The notes under the pieces were generated by a model. That model had not been told where the DNA came from. It ran no database searches and saw only the letters and a program-made list of their open reading frames with translations. A stretch of 64,000 nt of DNA from Massilia sp. BSC265 (GTDB lineage: Bacteria > Pseudomonadota > Gammaproteobacteria > Burkholderiales > Burkholderiaceae_D): NCBI RefSeq assembly GCF_000740675.1, contig NZ_JPXI01000042.1, positions 62,001-126,000 of the forward strand. The letters run 5' to 3'. Position numbers and translations under genes: made by a program. Shown here one piece after another: positions 18,809-27,004 of this stretch (position 1 is its first letter; every line of letters starts with the position of its first letter).

Positions 18809-18832
18809 ACGCCACCGAAAGGTGGCGTTTTT
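18809..18832 (+). terminator. Rho-independent terminator after prsT
   Basis: An 8-bp ACGCCACC/GGTGGCGT stem with a stable GAAA tetraloop and a T-run, five bases past the prsT stop codon. Confidence 0.92.
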
Positions 18833-18850
18833 ACATCAATAATTATAAAT

Positions 18851-18900
18851 TTGTAATTTCTTTATATCATGTTTTTAATGCAAGTGGTAATATGACCACT
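18851..18900 (+). promoter_or_regulatory. Sigma-70-type promoter and dyad upstream of the N-acyltransferase gene
   Basis: TTGTAA (18851-18856) and TTTAAT (18874-18879) are 17 bp apart in a very AT-rich stretch. Directly downstream lies a dyad AGTGGT-N6-ACCACT (18883-18900), placed where a repressor would block initiation. No sigma-54 element is present, so this gene seems to be controlled differently from the PEP-CTERM gene nearby. Confidence 0.5.
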
Positions 18901-18947
18901 GTTGATGCATTGCCGGCCAGATTCTTTTATAGCGCGGAGAAGAGAAC

Positions 18948-19709
18948 ATGAAAACGCTGATTCACGCAGAATTAGTAGATTTCGATTCAATTAAGGGGGC
19001 GACACAGTACGAGCACTCTTCCGCATTGGAAACAGACTCATGTGATAACATCGTCAACATGACCATTAATGAAAAATCCTTTGGCATCCGGGCTGCGGAT
19101 AATGACAATGGTCGAAGCCAGGCAAGCCTGTTGATCAACAAGATGTATGCATGGCGGGGTTATGCAGGGACCCATCGGCTCGAGGAAGACAACCCGAACC
19201 GGATCTCGCTTTCTGCCTCGGACCGTGGTGAAGTGGTCGGCACTGTCACGCTTGGCATCGACTCGCCTGTCGGCCTGCTGGCGGATGAGATTTTCAAGGA
19301 CCAGCTCGACCATTTCCGGGATATGGGCGGCAAGCTATGCGAAATCACCAAGCTTGCGTTCGATCCGAGGGTGCGCTCCAAGGAAGCGCTGGCAGCGCTC
19401 TTTCATATCCTGTTCATCTACGGCCGACGTATTCACCACTGCACGGATGTGTTCATCGAAGTCAATCCGCGTCATCGCCGCTTCTATGAAACGATGCTTG
19501 GTTTTAGCTGCCTTGGCGAGATGCGTACCAATCCTCGGGTAAATGCGCCCGCCTGGCTGCTCTGGAACAATCTCGACAAAGTCCAGGAGCAGATCGAACG
19601 TTTTGGCGGCACCAGCAGTCATCCTGGCAACGAGCGTTCGCTATTCCCCTTTTTCTTTTCACAGAAAGAAGAAGAAGGTATTGCACGCCGCCTTATGTCG
19701 ATCGGCTGA
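18948..19709 (+). CDS. FeeM-like N-acyl amino acid synthase / PEP-CTERM-associated acyltransferase
   Basis: 253 residues with a GNAT-fold core. The segment from EITKLAF (about 124) through FIEVNPRHRRFYETMLGF to APAWLL is the pattern of FeeM-type long-chain N-acyl amino acid synthases, which join an acyl chain from ACP to an amino acid such as tyrosine. Such synthases have a published genomic link to PEP-CTERM/exosortase systems, and here the gene lies directly after prsT. The first ~60 residues are unlike the family core. GGAGAAGAG precedes the ATG. Its 3' end overlaps the convergent membrane-protein gene by 17 bp. Confidence 0.78.
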   Translation: MKTLIHAELVDFDSIKGATQYEHSSALETDSCDNIVNMTINEKSFGIRAADNDNGRSQASLLINKMYAWRGYAGTHRLEEDNPNRISLSASDRGEVVGTVTLGIDSPVGLLADEIFKDQLDHFRDMGGKLCEITKLAFDPRVRSKEALAALFHILFIYGRRIHHCTDVFIEVNPRHRRFYETMLGFSCLGEMRTNPRVNAPAWLLWNNLDKVQEQIERFGGTSSHPGNERSLFPFFFSQKEEEGIARRLMSIG

Positions 19710-20406
19710 CGGCATCCGCCGCGTTTGCGGAGATGCCGGATTGCGCCAGTAGGCCGCCGGCGGTCTTGCCTTCGAAACGCTCGAGGATCGGCAGCACCAG
19801 CCGGCGCAGGAACAAACCTACCCCGCCCCATAGCGTAACGAACCACAGCGGCACGCCACCTGCCGGATCGCCCGGATAGGCCCATTGGCCGCTCCAGACA
19901 CCCGTGTATTCGACCGCCGCCCCCAGCATGACCATATACCCCGCATAGGCGAGATCTGCGCGCTCGTGGAACAGCAGGAGGCCAATGGCAAGCAGGCCGC
20001 CCGTGACCAGCAGCAGGGTATTGCCATCCTGGATCGAGGCGAAGGCGGCGGAATACAGCAATGCCAGCACCCATACTGCGGCGCGCCGATCGTGTGGCGC
20101 GGCACCGCCCAGCAGGCGCCGGGTATGCAGCAGGTAGAAACCCCACATTACCAGCTCATATACGGGCATCCGCAGGACATCGGGATCGGTGAAATAGAAA
20201 ATTCCCTGTGCGAGGGAAGCAGCATTCATCCCCGTGAAGAAGACGCAGACGACCAGGCCGAATATCGCCTCCACTTTCGTCAAGCGACCGAAGGTCAGCG
20301 CCCAGATCAGCAGGAAGGCTGCCAGCTTGCCCAGGTTGGTGGGGACCAGGGCAAGGATCGCCAGGGTCAGCGGCACTTGCAGGAAAATGCGCGGTAGAGT
20401 GTGCAT
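19693..20406 (-). CDS. Polytopic membrane protein of unknown function
   Basis: 237 residues with about six or seven hydrophobic segments (for example near residues 8-25, 30-60, 80-95, 110-130, 135-155, 185-200) and a short cytoplasmic-looking C-terminal tail. I do not recognise the family. Tryptophan and tyrosine cluster in the loop around 160-180 (EYTGVWSGQWAYPG). The start is uncertain: ATG 20406 has no good Shine-Dalgarno and a TTG at 20442 lies in frame. It follows the PEP-CTERM gene but a strong terminator separates them. Confidence 0.65.
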   Translation of the reverse strand: MHTLPRIFLQVPLTLAILALVPTNLGKLAAFLLIWALTFGRLTKVEAIFGLVVCVFFTGMNAASLAQGIFYFTDPDVLRMPVYELVMWGFYLLHTRRLLGGAAPHDRRAAVWVLALLYSAAFASIQDGNTLLLVTGGLLAIGLLLFHERADLAYAGYMVMLGAAVEYTGVWSGQWAYPGDPAGGVPLWFVTLWGGVGLFLRRLVLPILERFEGKTAGGLLAQSGISANAADAVSRST

Positions 20407-20453
20407 GGCGACAAGGATGCAGGCGATACACGATCTTGTCAATCCACCAAAAG

Positions 20454-20479
20454 AAAAAGGCCCCGATGGGGCCTTTTTT
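20454..20479. terminator. Bidirectional terminator downstream of the PEP-CTERM gene
   Basis: A symmetrical AAAAGGCCCC/GGGGCCTTTT stem with a three-base loop carries A and T runs on both sides. It lies 20 bp beyond the PEP-CTERM stop on the minus strand. Confidence 0.9.
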
Positions 20480-20499
20480 GCAAGAAATACCTAGAAAGC

Positions 20500-21345
20500 T
20501 TAAGCGGCTTTCTTCTCGCGGCGACGCAGGACGGCGCCCATGCCGACCATGGCCAGGCCCATCAGCGACAGTGCGCCCGGTTCCGGCACGGCGTATGCCT
20601 GACCCGGGTCGTCGACACGTGCGCCCAGGATGTTTTCGCCACCGTTCCAATTCGCGTTGTAGTTGTAGCTGTTCTTGAAGCGCAGGTCACGCGAACCCTG
20701 CCACGACGAGAACCAATTCGAGTCCAGCTGTTCGGCCCACAGGCCGCCGGCGCTCCTGTCCACCGACGCGTAGGAATCTGCCTGGCCCGAGAAACCGTTG
20801 CTGCTCGGAACAGTGCTACCGACGATAGTGTTGTTCGGGTTGCTGACATCCATGCCGGTGTCGAAGAACAGGCGTGCCAGGAAGGTGCCTTCGGTGAAGC
20901 CGGTAGCGCAGTTCCAGCCGCAACGCACACCCGGATTGATCGTATCGAGCGTGGTCTTGCTCATCTTGTCGGTATCACGCCAGTACAGGTCCATGTAGCC
21001 GCGGGTAGCCGGGAACGGGTTGGTAGCGCTCGGCGTGCCTGCTTCGATGCCGTAGAACATGCCGGTTACCTGGCCGCCGGTCAGGCCGTTCACGTACCAG
21101 ATGTCGCCGGTCGGGTCGATCTGGTCATTCGGGGTATTGACCGTGCCGCGTTCCATGGTCGAAACGGTGAACACGCCCCAGTTGATTTCGTTCGAGCCAG
21201 CAAAGGTGGTAGCACCGTTGATGGCGATTTGTTCTTGGCCGGTGAACTTCAGGTAGATCGGGGTCAGCGGCAGGCTAGGTGCGGGAGCGGCATAGGCTCC
21301 GAAGCTCATTGCTGCGCCAACGGCGAAAGCGGCAAACTTTTTCAT
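20500..21345 (-). CDS. PEP-CTERM sorting domain exported protein
   Basis: 281 residues. A Sec signal peptide (1-19, ending AYA) is followed by a secreted domain of unknown family, rich in Asn, Gly and aromatic residues. The C-terminus is the tripartite sorting tag: VPEPGALSL at 253, a hydrophobic helix and RRREKK. XrtA (37458-39047) is expected to recognise and cleave this tag at the inner membrane. TGGAG precedes the ATG. It is transcribed from the sigma-54 promoter at 21403-21418 under an upstream box. It is the only PEP-CTERM substrate seen in the window; others must lie elsewhere. Confidence 0.93.
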   Translation of the reverse strand: MKKFAAFAVGAAMSFGAYAAPAPSLPLTPIYLKFTGQEQIAINGATTFAGSNEINWGVFTVSTMERGTVNTPNDQIDPTGDIWYVNGLTGGQVTGMFYGIEAGTPSATNPFPATRGYMDLYWRDTDKMSKTTLDTINPGVRCGWNCATGFTEGTFLARLFFDTGMDVSNPNNTIVGSTVPSSNGFSGQADSYASVDRSAGGLWAEQLDSNWFSSWQGSRDLRFKNSYNYNANWNGGENILGARVDDPGQAYAVPEPGALSLMGLAMVGMGAVLRRREKKAA

Positions 21346-21402
21346 GTTTTCTCCAGTTAAGAAAAGCTTTTACATTAATTACGACACCCACGCCTACTCT
21401 TT

Positions 21403-21418
21403 AGCAAGCCTCATGCCA
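21403..21418 (-). promoter_or_regulatory. Sigma-54 promoter of the PEP-CTERM gene
   Basis: Minus strand TGGCATGAGGCTTGCT matches the -24/-12 consensus TGGCACG-N4-TTGCW with GG and GC ten bases apart. Initiation would be near 21390, giving a leader of about 45 nt. Together with the box at 21504 it accounts for the 300-bp gap between 21345 and 21649; the rest of that gap (21522-21648) shows nothing recognisable. Confidence 0.82.
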
Positions 21419-21503
21419 GCTCGTCAAAAACCATCACAAGTATCTGATTTGGTTGACTTTTATTCTTTTGGCGCCAGATGAGAAGTTGTCTAAAATGGAT
21501 GAA

Positions 21504-21521
21504 TGTAAAATTTCTCGACAG
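21504..21521 (-). promoter_or_regulatory. Putative PEP-CTERM box (PrsR upstream activating site)
   Basis: In gene sense the site reads CTGTCGAGAAATTTTACA and lies 104 bp upstream of the first G of the -24 element. A near-identical site precedes the only other sigma-54 promoter found in this window (27117-27135). The dyad core is TGTC-N9-(T/G)ACA, suited to a dimeric Fis-type domain such as that of PrsR. Confidence 0.65.
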
Positions 21522-21648
21522 TTGGAGCTCTAACAAAATTCGAGGGCAAGGGATGCACCTCAGGCATCGCCGCAGCGGCGGCCCGGAAGACAATACGAGA
21601 GTACGGCGAGACGATGCGGCGCAGCCATCGGGGAATCGTTAGACGCTT

Positions 21649-23259
21649 TTATCCGCCGTAACGTCCGGGTGCCAGCAAGTCGTCCGGATCGAGTTCGCGG
21701 CGCAGCCGTGCATGCAGCGAGGAGGATTCTTTTGTCAGCGCGGCCAAGCCGGGCATGGCGCCGATCGCAACGCGGTAAGGGAAGCAGCCGCGTTTCCTGC
21801 CTTCGGCGATCAGCTCTTCGTAGCAGGCCTGCGCCGCCGCCACTGCCGCCGGATCGGCACGATCGAACAGCAGGGGCACGGTACTGTCGAACAGCTTGTC
21901 ACTGAGCGACGTGAAGGTCAGCAAGGGCTCGATCCCGTGCTTGCGCGTCACGGCGGTCACGAAGTCCACGTAGGCGCGCGCGCCAGCGCCGCGCATCGGC
22001 ACCAGCGGCGCATACCAGATCAGCCCGCAACCGTCGCGCGCAGGATTGCGCGGCGCACTGCCGCCAGTGGGCGACCGCCAGTAAGCCAGGGGCAGCGCGG
22101 TTTCATTGGGACGGCCGAGCACCAGTTCGAGCGAGCGGGCCAGCGTGCCGGCGGTACTGGACAGGCGCTGTCCGGCACTACCGGGAATCCAGCGCGCGAC
22201 ACGCAACAAGGTATTGGCGTTGTCCTGGCTGAGGAACAGGAGGCGGCTTGCCACGCCGGCCAGTGCCGCCCGGATCTCCTTCTGCGCGGCAGCCACCATC
22301 CGCTTCGTTCCATAGAGGGTGCCAAAGCCTGTCCAGGGAGCAATCTGGTACTGCCGCCCGAGTTCGGCCACCACGGCAGGCGGGATCAGGCCGTCGGGCC
22401 CCAAGCGGTCGGATGGGTAAGGCGCCGACATGGCCAGTACCCGGTGACGGTTCATCAGGTTCAGGCCGCCGAGGGTTCCCGGCAGGCGCGACAGGATCGA
22501 CCGGATCCGCTCCACCGCCGGCTCCAGCAGGGCATCGTCTTTCAGGCTGAACAGGCAAACCTTGACCGCTTCGGGGCGACGCGCCAGCATGATGCTCATG
22601 CGGGTCACGATCCCCAGGCCGCTCTGCGTGAACAGACCGGCGGAATAAGGGCCGATTCCCCATTTGAACAGGCGCGCCAGTTCCTCGCCGCCGGCTTCGC
22701 GCATGGCAGTACGGTAGAGCGTGCCATCGGCCAGCACCGCTTCGAGGTCGGTTACTGCCGCAAAGTGATCGGTGTAAGGGGTCACGCCATAGCCGCGCTC
22801 AAGGGCATTGCCGAGCAGGCTGCATTCCGGACCGGCGCCGGTGGTCGGTACCATGTAGGGATGACCGCCATGGTCGAGGAAGTCGGCAAGCATGCCTTGC
22901 GTGACGCCCGGTTCGAGCGTGACCACGCCCATGTCGCCGTCGAAATGCAAGATCCGGTTCAGTCCGGACAAGTCGATGACAACACAGGCATCGCGCACTG
23001 CCAGCGCACTTCCGTATCCCCAGTTGCGTCCGGTACTGATGGGGTACACGGGGACGCCATGGCGCTGTGCGATGCGCATGACTTCGGGAAGCTGGGCACT
23101 ATCGTGCAAGCGTAGCGCAGCAGGAATGTTGCGTTGCGCCCCCGTTGTATCCTGGCCGTATGCGGCAACTGCCGCCGCGGCCGGCAAGACCTGATCCTTG
23201 CCGAGTAAAACCTGCCATTCGACGATCGCGTCGTCGATGTTTGCGCGTCTAGTGTGCAT
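21649..23259 (-). CDS. FAD-binding oxidoreductase of the VAO/p-cresol methylhydroxylase family
   Basis: 536 residues. The N-terminal ~220 residues are the PCMH-type FAD-binding domain (GRNWGYGSAL, LEPGVTQGMLADFL, GNALERGYG), followed by the substrate domain. Overall it resembles 4-cresol dehydrogenase (hydroxylating) flavoproteins, soluble enzymes oxidising para-alkyl phenols or related alcohols. The neighbours give no aromatic pathway; a phenolic substrate such as an N-acyl tyrosine from the FeeM-like enzyme nearby is possible but speculative. Start uncertain, with no clear Shine-Dalgarno. It is 16 bp downstream of the GAF gene. Confidence 0.78.
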   Translation of the reverse strand: MHTRRANIDDAIVEWQVLLGKDQVLPAAAAVAAYGQDTTGAQRNIPAALRLHDSAQLPEVMRIAQRHGVPVYPISTGRNWGYGSALAVRDACVVIDLSGLNRILHFDGDMGVVTLEPGVTQGMLADFLDHGGHPYMVPTTGAGPECSLLGNALERGYGVTPYTDHFAAVTDLEAVLADGTLYRTAMREAGGEELARLFKWGIGPYSAGLFTQSGLGIVTRMSIMLARRPEAVKVCLFSLKDDALLEPAVERIRSILSRLPGTLGGLNLMNRHRVLAMSAPYPSDRLGPDGLIPPAVVAELGRQYQIAPWTGFGTLYGTKRMVAAAQKEIRAALAGVASRLLFLSQDNANTLLRVARWIPGSAGQRLSSTAGTLARSLELVLGRPNETALPLAYWRSPTGGSAPRNPARDGCGLIWYAPLVPMRGAGARAYVDFVTAVTRKHGIEPLLTFTSLSDKLFDSTVPLLFDRADPAAVAAAQACYEELIAEGRKRGCFPYRVAIGAMPGLAALTKESSSLHARLRRELDPDDLLAPGRYGG

Positions 23260-23275
23260 GCGTATGAACCGGACG

Positions 23276-23998
23276 CTAACGCAAACCGGCCTGTATCTGG
23301 TGGTTGAGTTGATCGATCAGTTCCGAGGCTGCATTGACGATCTGCCCGGACTCGAAGCCAGCCTTGTTCATCTCGCGGAAAAACGCGCGCGCGAGGATGC
23401 GTGCCACGTCTTCCGGGTGCTGGTAGGCGGCCGTATGGACCTGCGTGCCGACCTGGTGCCGCGCTTCCTGTAGCAATGCCAGCTGGGTAAACCGCGACTC
23501 CAGTACCCGCTGCAACTGGACCACCTGGATGGATTTACCGATAAACAGGGCAATTACTTCCAGCAGCGGCAATTCGGAAGCGATGAATCCGGTGCCCGAC
23601 AAGTTCAGCACACCAATGATCTTGTTACCGATACGAATCGGGGCCGACATGAGGCTTCGGCCAGCCGCATCCGGACGCCGTGCCAGCGATGCGAACTGGG
23701 AACGCCCGATGTCCTCTACCAGGAGGGCGCAGCCGCTGGACAGCACATGGCCACAGATGCCTTCCCCCGCGCCGATCGATGCGTGCAAGGCCGCGTCCGG
23801 GACATCCCCGTGGCGTGCATGGATACGCATGCGCAAATCCTGCCCTTCGCCGCTATTGAGCAGCATGATCGAGCAGTTATCCGCTTTCATCATCCGTGCC
23901 GTACGCTCTGCCTGCTGGTGGAGGTCATTTTCGAGACTACCTTCAGCCAAGAACTGTTGCAGGTCTTGCAGACGCACCAGCCTGTCAGGTATTTCCAT
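23276..23998 (-). CDS. GAF domain protein
   Basis: 240 residues. A GAF domain (about 20-165) holds SIMLLN, GAGEGICGHVLSSG and SAPIRIGNKIIGVLNLSG, followed by a helical C-terminal extension without kinase, cyclase or HTH motifs. It is probably a cytoplasmic small-molecule or redox sensor acting through a partner. A GTGAGG Shine-Dalgarno supports the ATG. The oxidoreductase gene starts 16 bp after its stop, so the two are likely co-transcribed. Confidence 0.8.
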   Translation of the reverse strand: MEIPDRLVRLQDLQQFLAEGSLENDLHQQAERTARMMKADNCSIMLLNSGEGQDLRMRIHARHGDVPDAALHASIGAGEGICGHVLSSGCALLVEDIGRSQFASLARRPDAAGRSLMSAPIRIGNKIIGVLNLSGTGFIASELPLLEVIALFIGKSIQVVQLQRVLESRFTQLALLQEARHQVGTQVHTAAYQHPEDVARILARAFFREMNKAGFESGQIVNAASELIDQLNHQIQAGLR

Positions 23999-24079
23999 GT
24001 GGCCTCACCAATGAATGGGACGATCGGAGCCGTTCAGTTATATTTTGTTAATAATAATGCATTCCACCTGCCCGTTCCA

Positions 24080-25183
24080 CTAGGCAGCGGCTTCGGCAGC
24101 TTCGTCAGAGAAAAAAGCTTTATGAAACAGGTGTCGTGCAAGCATGACAGGTGGCATGCGCAACCAGTGTCCGCGCACATACAGTGCCGCGAGCGCCACG
24201 GGACTCAGGCGGTCGGCAGTGCTCGGATGTTGCGGCGACAGGGCGCGCAAGAACAGGCCATCCATGAGCACCAGCAGCGGCGCAGCAGGCCGGCCGGCGG
24301 CATCGGCTTCGCGCAGGACAGGCTCGGGGACCGGCGTTGCGAGCAGGCGGGTGCAGTAGCGCAGCGCATAGAACAGCGGCCGCGCCAGCTCGAGCTGGAC
24401 GGCGCGCGCCGCCAGCGCTTCCCAGAACCCCGGCTGGGAGCCGAAATGCAGCAGCAGCCGATGCAGGTCGAGGAGGTCGCGCAGGCCGTGGTTCATCTCG
24501 CCTTCCGAAAACAGGTGCACCGCGCTGTGCAGCACCATGTCATGCGGCGCCAGCGTCCACAGGCCTTCGCTGCCGGGAATGGGCCGGGCCGCCGCGCGCA
24601 GCAGCGCCGGATCCGGCCACGTGCGCGCGCTTTCCGGCAGGATGGCATGGTGCACGTCGATCGTACTGCCGCGCTGCACATGTTCCATCGGCGGCAGTTC
24701 GTGCATCCACTCGCGGTAATAGCGTTGGTCATAGGGGTCCTGCTTGGCGCTGGCCCAGCCGTGCAGCATCAGCGCCGCCTCGACCTCGCCGATGCACTCC
24801 TTCGGCACCAGGATGTCGACGTCGGAAAAAATGCGGCCCTGCGCCGGCGGCAGTCCGGCCAGCATATAAGCCGCGCCCTTCAGCAGGATGAGCGGCAGGC
24901 CGAGGCCGGCCAGGGCGCGCCGGATCTGGTCCACCTCGAAGCGCACCGCGCGCTGGTGCGCCTGCAGCGTCACGCCGGCCCACTCCAGGTGCCGGCGCGG
25001 GGCCGGCGGCACCGCCTCCAGCAGGCCGGCTTCGGCCAGGCCGGCTCCCAGGGTGGCGGTCAGGCCGGCATTCGCCGCCTGGCGCAGCAGCAGGTCCCAG
25101 TCGGCCAGGCCCAGCCCTTCGACTCGCGCCGGATCGCGCAGGACCTTGACCAGCAAGGGCAGCCGGTGTAAGTCGAAACTCAT
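24080..25183 (-). CDS. Nucleotidyltransferase family protein of the HPr-rel-A module
   Basis: 367 residues of the NTP_transf_5 type. ILLKGAAYML (99-108) followed by GRIFSDVDILV with the metal-binding DVD at 121-123 is the polymerase-beta-like nucleotidyltransferase signature. Related proteins occur with exosortase loci and in some lasso-peptide clusters. Its start overlaps the end of the HprK-related gene by 4 bp. It is the last gene of the four-gene operon; the 80 bp downstream show no clear terminator. The acceptor is unknown; the kinase product of the same operon or the exported protein are candidates. Confidence 0.82.
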   Translation of the reverse strand: MSFDLHRLPLLVKVLRDPARVEGLGLADWDLLLRQAANAGLTATLGAGLAEAGLLEAVPPAPRRHLEWAGVTLQAHQRAVRFEVDQIRRALAGLGLPLILLKGAAYMLAGLPPAQGRIFSDVDILVPKECIGEVEAALMLHGWASAKQDPYDQRYYREWMHELPPMEHVQRGSTIDVHHAILPESARTWPDPALLRAAARPIPGSEGLWTLAPHDMVLHSAVHLFSEGEMNHGLRDLLDLHRLLLHFGSQPGFWEALAARAVQLELARPLFYALRYCTRLLATPVPEPVLREADAAGRPAAPLLVLMDGLFLRALSPQHPSTADRLSPVALAALYVRGHWLRMPPVMLARHLFHKAFFSDEAAEAAA

Positions 25184-26103
25184 GCCGGACCGCCTGCGAA
25201 GTTGTCGAACACGGCCATGGCATCGTCGAGCCGGCCGTAGCTGAACGTGTATCCGCTGCAGCCCTCGACCAGGCGGCCCAGGACGTCGAAACCCTGCGCC
25301 CCCAGCACCGCATAATTGAAGGCGTTGTCGACCATGCTGGTAAACAGGCGCGCCTTCGGCAGCGGCGCCAGGCTGGCCGGCGCGCCGGCTTCGTACCGGG
25401 GAAACACGATGTGGGTCGCACGCGCAGGTTCGGCGGCGGTGGCGACGCTGGCGCCCGGCGCCCGCATATGCGCGATCGTGCCCTTGGACGTGCCATGGAC
25501 CTCGGGGCCGAACAGGGCGTCCGGGGCAAAGCCGCGCAGCACGCCGATCGACGCATTCTTGAGGCTGACCGGGCGCGCCAGCGGCAGCAGCGCCAGGTCA
25601 TGCGGCCTGATCAGGGTCAGCTCGTCCGACAGCAGGCGCCAGCCGCGGCTGGCGAGGGCGGCGCACAGGGTGCTCTTGCCGGAACCGGGAGGCGCCGGCA
25701 GGATCACGCCGGCATTGCCGCGCTGGAGCACGGCGGCGTGGACGATCAGGTAGCCGTGCGCATGGTGCGACACGCACCAGTTCATCACCCACTCGAACAT
25801 CGGGAAGGCCTGGTCCAGCGGCAGCGGCTGGAAAGGCACCCGGCCATCGCTGTCGAAGCGCACCTGCGGGCGGTACCAGCGGCGCAGGCCTCCCGAGCGC
25901 CGGAAGGCGAGCTGGAAATCGGCGAAACCGTCCTCGCCCTCGACAGGGTAATCGGCATAGAGCAGAGCAATGGTATCGGCCAGGTGGGCGATGTCGGTAC
26001 GGATGCGGCTGCGGAAGGGGCCGGTGCGCAGCACCAGGCCGGGCCCGGACAGGGCAAGGCGGCGGCGCAGTTCCGCGCGGCCGAGGCTGGCCAGTGTCAG
26101 CAT
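25180..26103 (-). CDS. HprK-related kinase A
   Basis: 307 residues. The C-terminal half resembles the P-loop domain of HPr kinase/phosphorylase, with Walker A PAPPGSGKST (K143) and a following DELT segment (SDELTLIR) where HPr kinase has its second metal site. The N-terminal half is specific to this family. HPr kinase phosphorylates a serine in HPr; this relative is found with a PqqD-type protein near exosortase genes and its substrate has not been established to my knowledge. It overlaps the PqqD gene by 7 bp and the nucleotidyltransferase gene by 4 bp, indicating coupled translation. Confidence 0.88.
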   Translation of the reverse strand: MLTLASLGRAELRRRLALSGPGLVLRTGPFRSRIRTDIAHLADTIALLYADYPVEGEDGFADFQLAFRRSGGLRRWYRPQVRFDSDGRVPFQPLPLDQAFPMFEWVMNWCVSHHAHGYLIVHAAVLQRGNAGVILPAPPGSGKSTLCAALASRGWRLLSDELTLIRPHDLALLPLARPVSLKNASIGVLRGFAPDALFGPEVHGTSKGTIAHMRAPGASVATAAEPARATHIVFPRYEAGAPASLAPLPKARLFTSMVDNAFNYAVLGAQGFDVLGRLVEGCSGYTFSYGRLDDAMAVFDNFAGGPA

Positions 26104-26396
26104 AAGCAGGGTTCGATCAGGCTGAGGCGCGAGAGTTCGCCGAGCAGGGTGGCCAGTTCGCCTTTGAGAGCCTCATCATCGATGTCGAATTCCTCATGCA
26201 GCCTGGCCGCCAGAGCGGTGGCGGCGGCCGGGCCGGGCCGCAAGGCCTCGAGCACGCACAGCGCGGCCGGTCCGAGCAGGTGGGTGGCGCCCGACAGGTC
26301 GTTGTACAGCACGGCTTCGTCGTCCCAGCAGCGGTACGCGAGCGACTGCCCGCTCATCAAGCGCCATGCCTGGCATGCCACATCAGCCTGCAACAT
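26097..26396 (-). CDS. HPr-rel-A system PqqD-family peptide chaperone
   Basis: 99 residues with a PqqD/RRE-like winged-helix pattern: AWRL..GQSLAYRCWDDEAVLYNDLSG near the start, THLL, and a C-terminal helical part. PqqD-type domains bind leader peptides of ribosomally made peptides and present them to modifying enzymes. The ATG at 26396 overlaps the TGA of the upstream gene (ATGA), which fixes the start. Sitting between a putative exported substrate and the kinase, it would logically bring one to the other. Confidence 0.85.
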   Translation of the reverse strand: MLQADVACQAWRLMSGQSLAYRCWDDEAVLYNDLSGATHLLGPAALCVLEALRPGPAAATALAARLHEEFDIDDEALKGELATLLGELSRLSLIEPCLC

Positions 26397-26953
26397 CAAC
26401 CTTGGGTAGATTCGAGGTATTTCTTGGTCGTTTCGGCATCCCAGAACACGCCCTTCGCCGGCTCGTAGTGGCCAGTGCTCTGCAGCTCGCTCCACATCTG
26501 GACCAGGGTGCGCTCGGAGATATAGCTGATCCACCCGGTCTTCACGTTCAGATAGGTCGCCACAAGGTGCCGTCCGAGATTGTGCTTGTCAAAATCGCAC
26601 CCCTTCAACAGTTCCAGCAGGGTGGCCGAACCATAGGTGCTGTCGTTCGCGCCCGAGCAGCTGAAAACCTCCCTGAACTTGGTATCGCTCGACACCGGCC
26701 AGCCACCGTGATTCTTCCAGTAGCCCGGCGACCTGCCCTCGCAAGTCACCGTTGTGGCGTTCGGTTTTTTGCTGTGCAGGCCGCTGGACAGTGCGGCCGA
26801 TGCGGAAATGCATACCCGCGTGGCGCTGGCCTGGGTCGTCCACAGCACGCTGGCTGCACCGAGCCCGGCCTTGGCCAGGCGGCGACGCGCCGCGCCGTGC
26901 GTGGTCATCGGGGCAGCGTCGAGGGAGCGCCCTGCTTGGTCTTCGGTGGACAC
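26396..26953 (-). CDS. Exported GYWKNH-motif protein, candidate substrate of the HprK/PqqD module
   Basis: 185 residues from a GTG start chosen because TGAGGA lies 8 bp before it. Residues ~20-45 form an export signal with a twin-arginine-like start (ARRRLAKAG), a short hydrophobic core and AxA-type end (QASA). The mature part has four cysteines and the SPGYWKNHGGWP motif seen in several families of bacterial surface proteins. There is no PEP-CTERM tag. It is the first gene of the operon and overlaps the PqqD gene by 4 bp. An ATG at 26908 is an alternative start. The function is unknown; the Tat-like signal is only a weak match. Confidence 0.72.
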   Translation of the reverse strand: MSTEDQAGRSLDAAPMTTHGAARRRLAKAGLGAASVLWTTQASATRVCISASAALSSGLHSKKPNATTVTCEGRSPGYWKNHGGWPVSSDTKFREVFSCSGANDSTYGSATLLELLKGCDFDKHNLGRHLVATYLNVKTGWISYISERTLVQMWSELQSTGHYEPAKGVFWDAETTKKYLESTQG

Positions 26954-27004
26954 GGTGTCTATCCTCACATGAATGGTTTGCCACAACGGCCTGCATTTCA
27001 GCTA

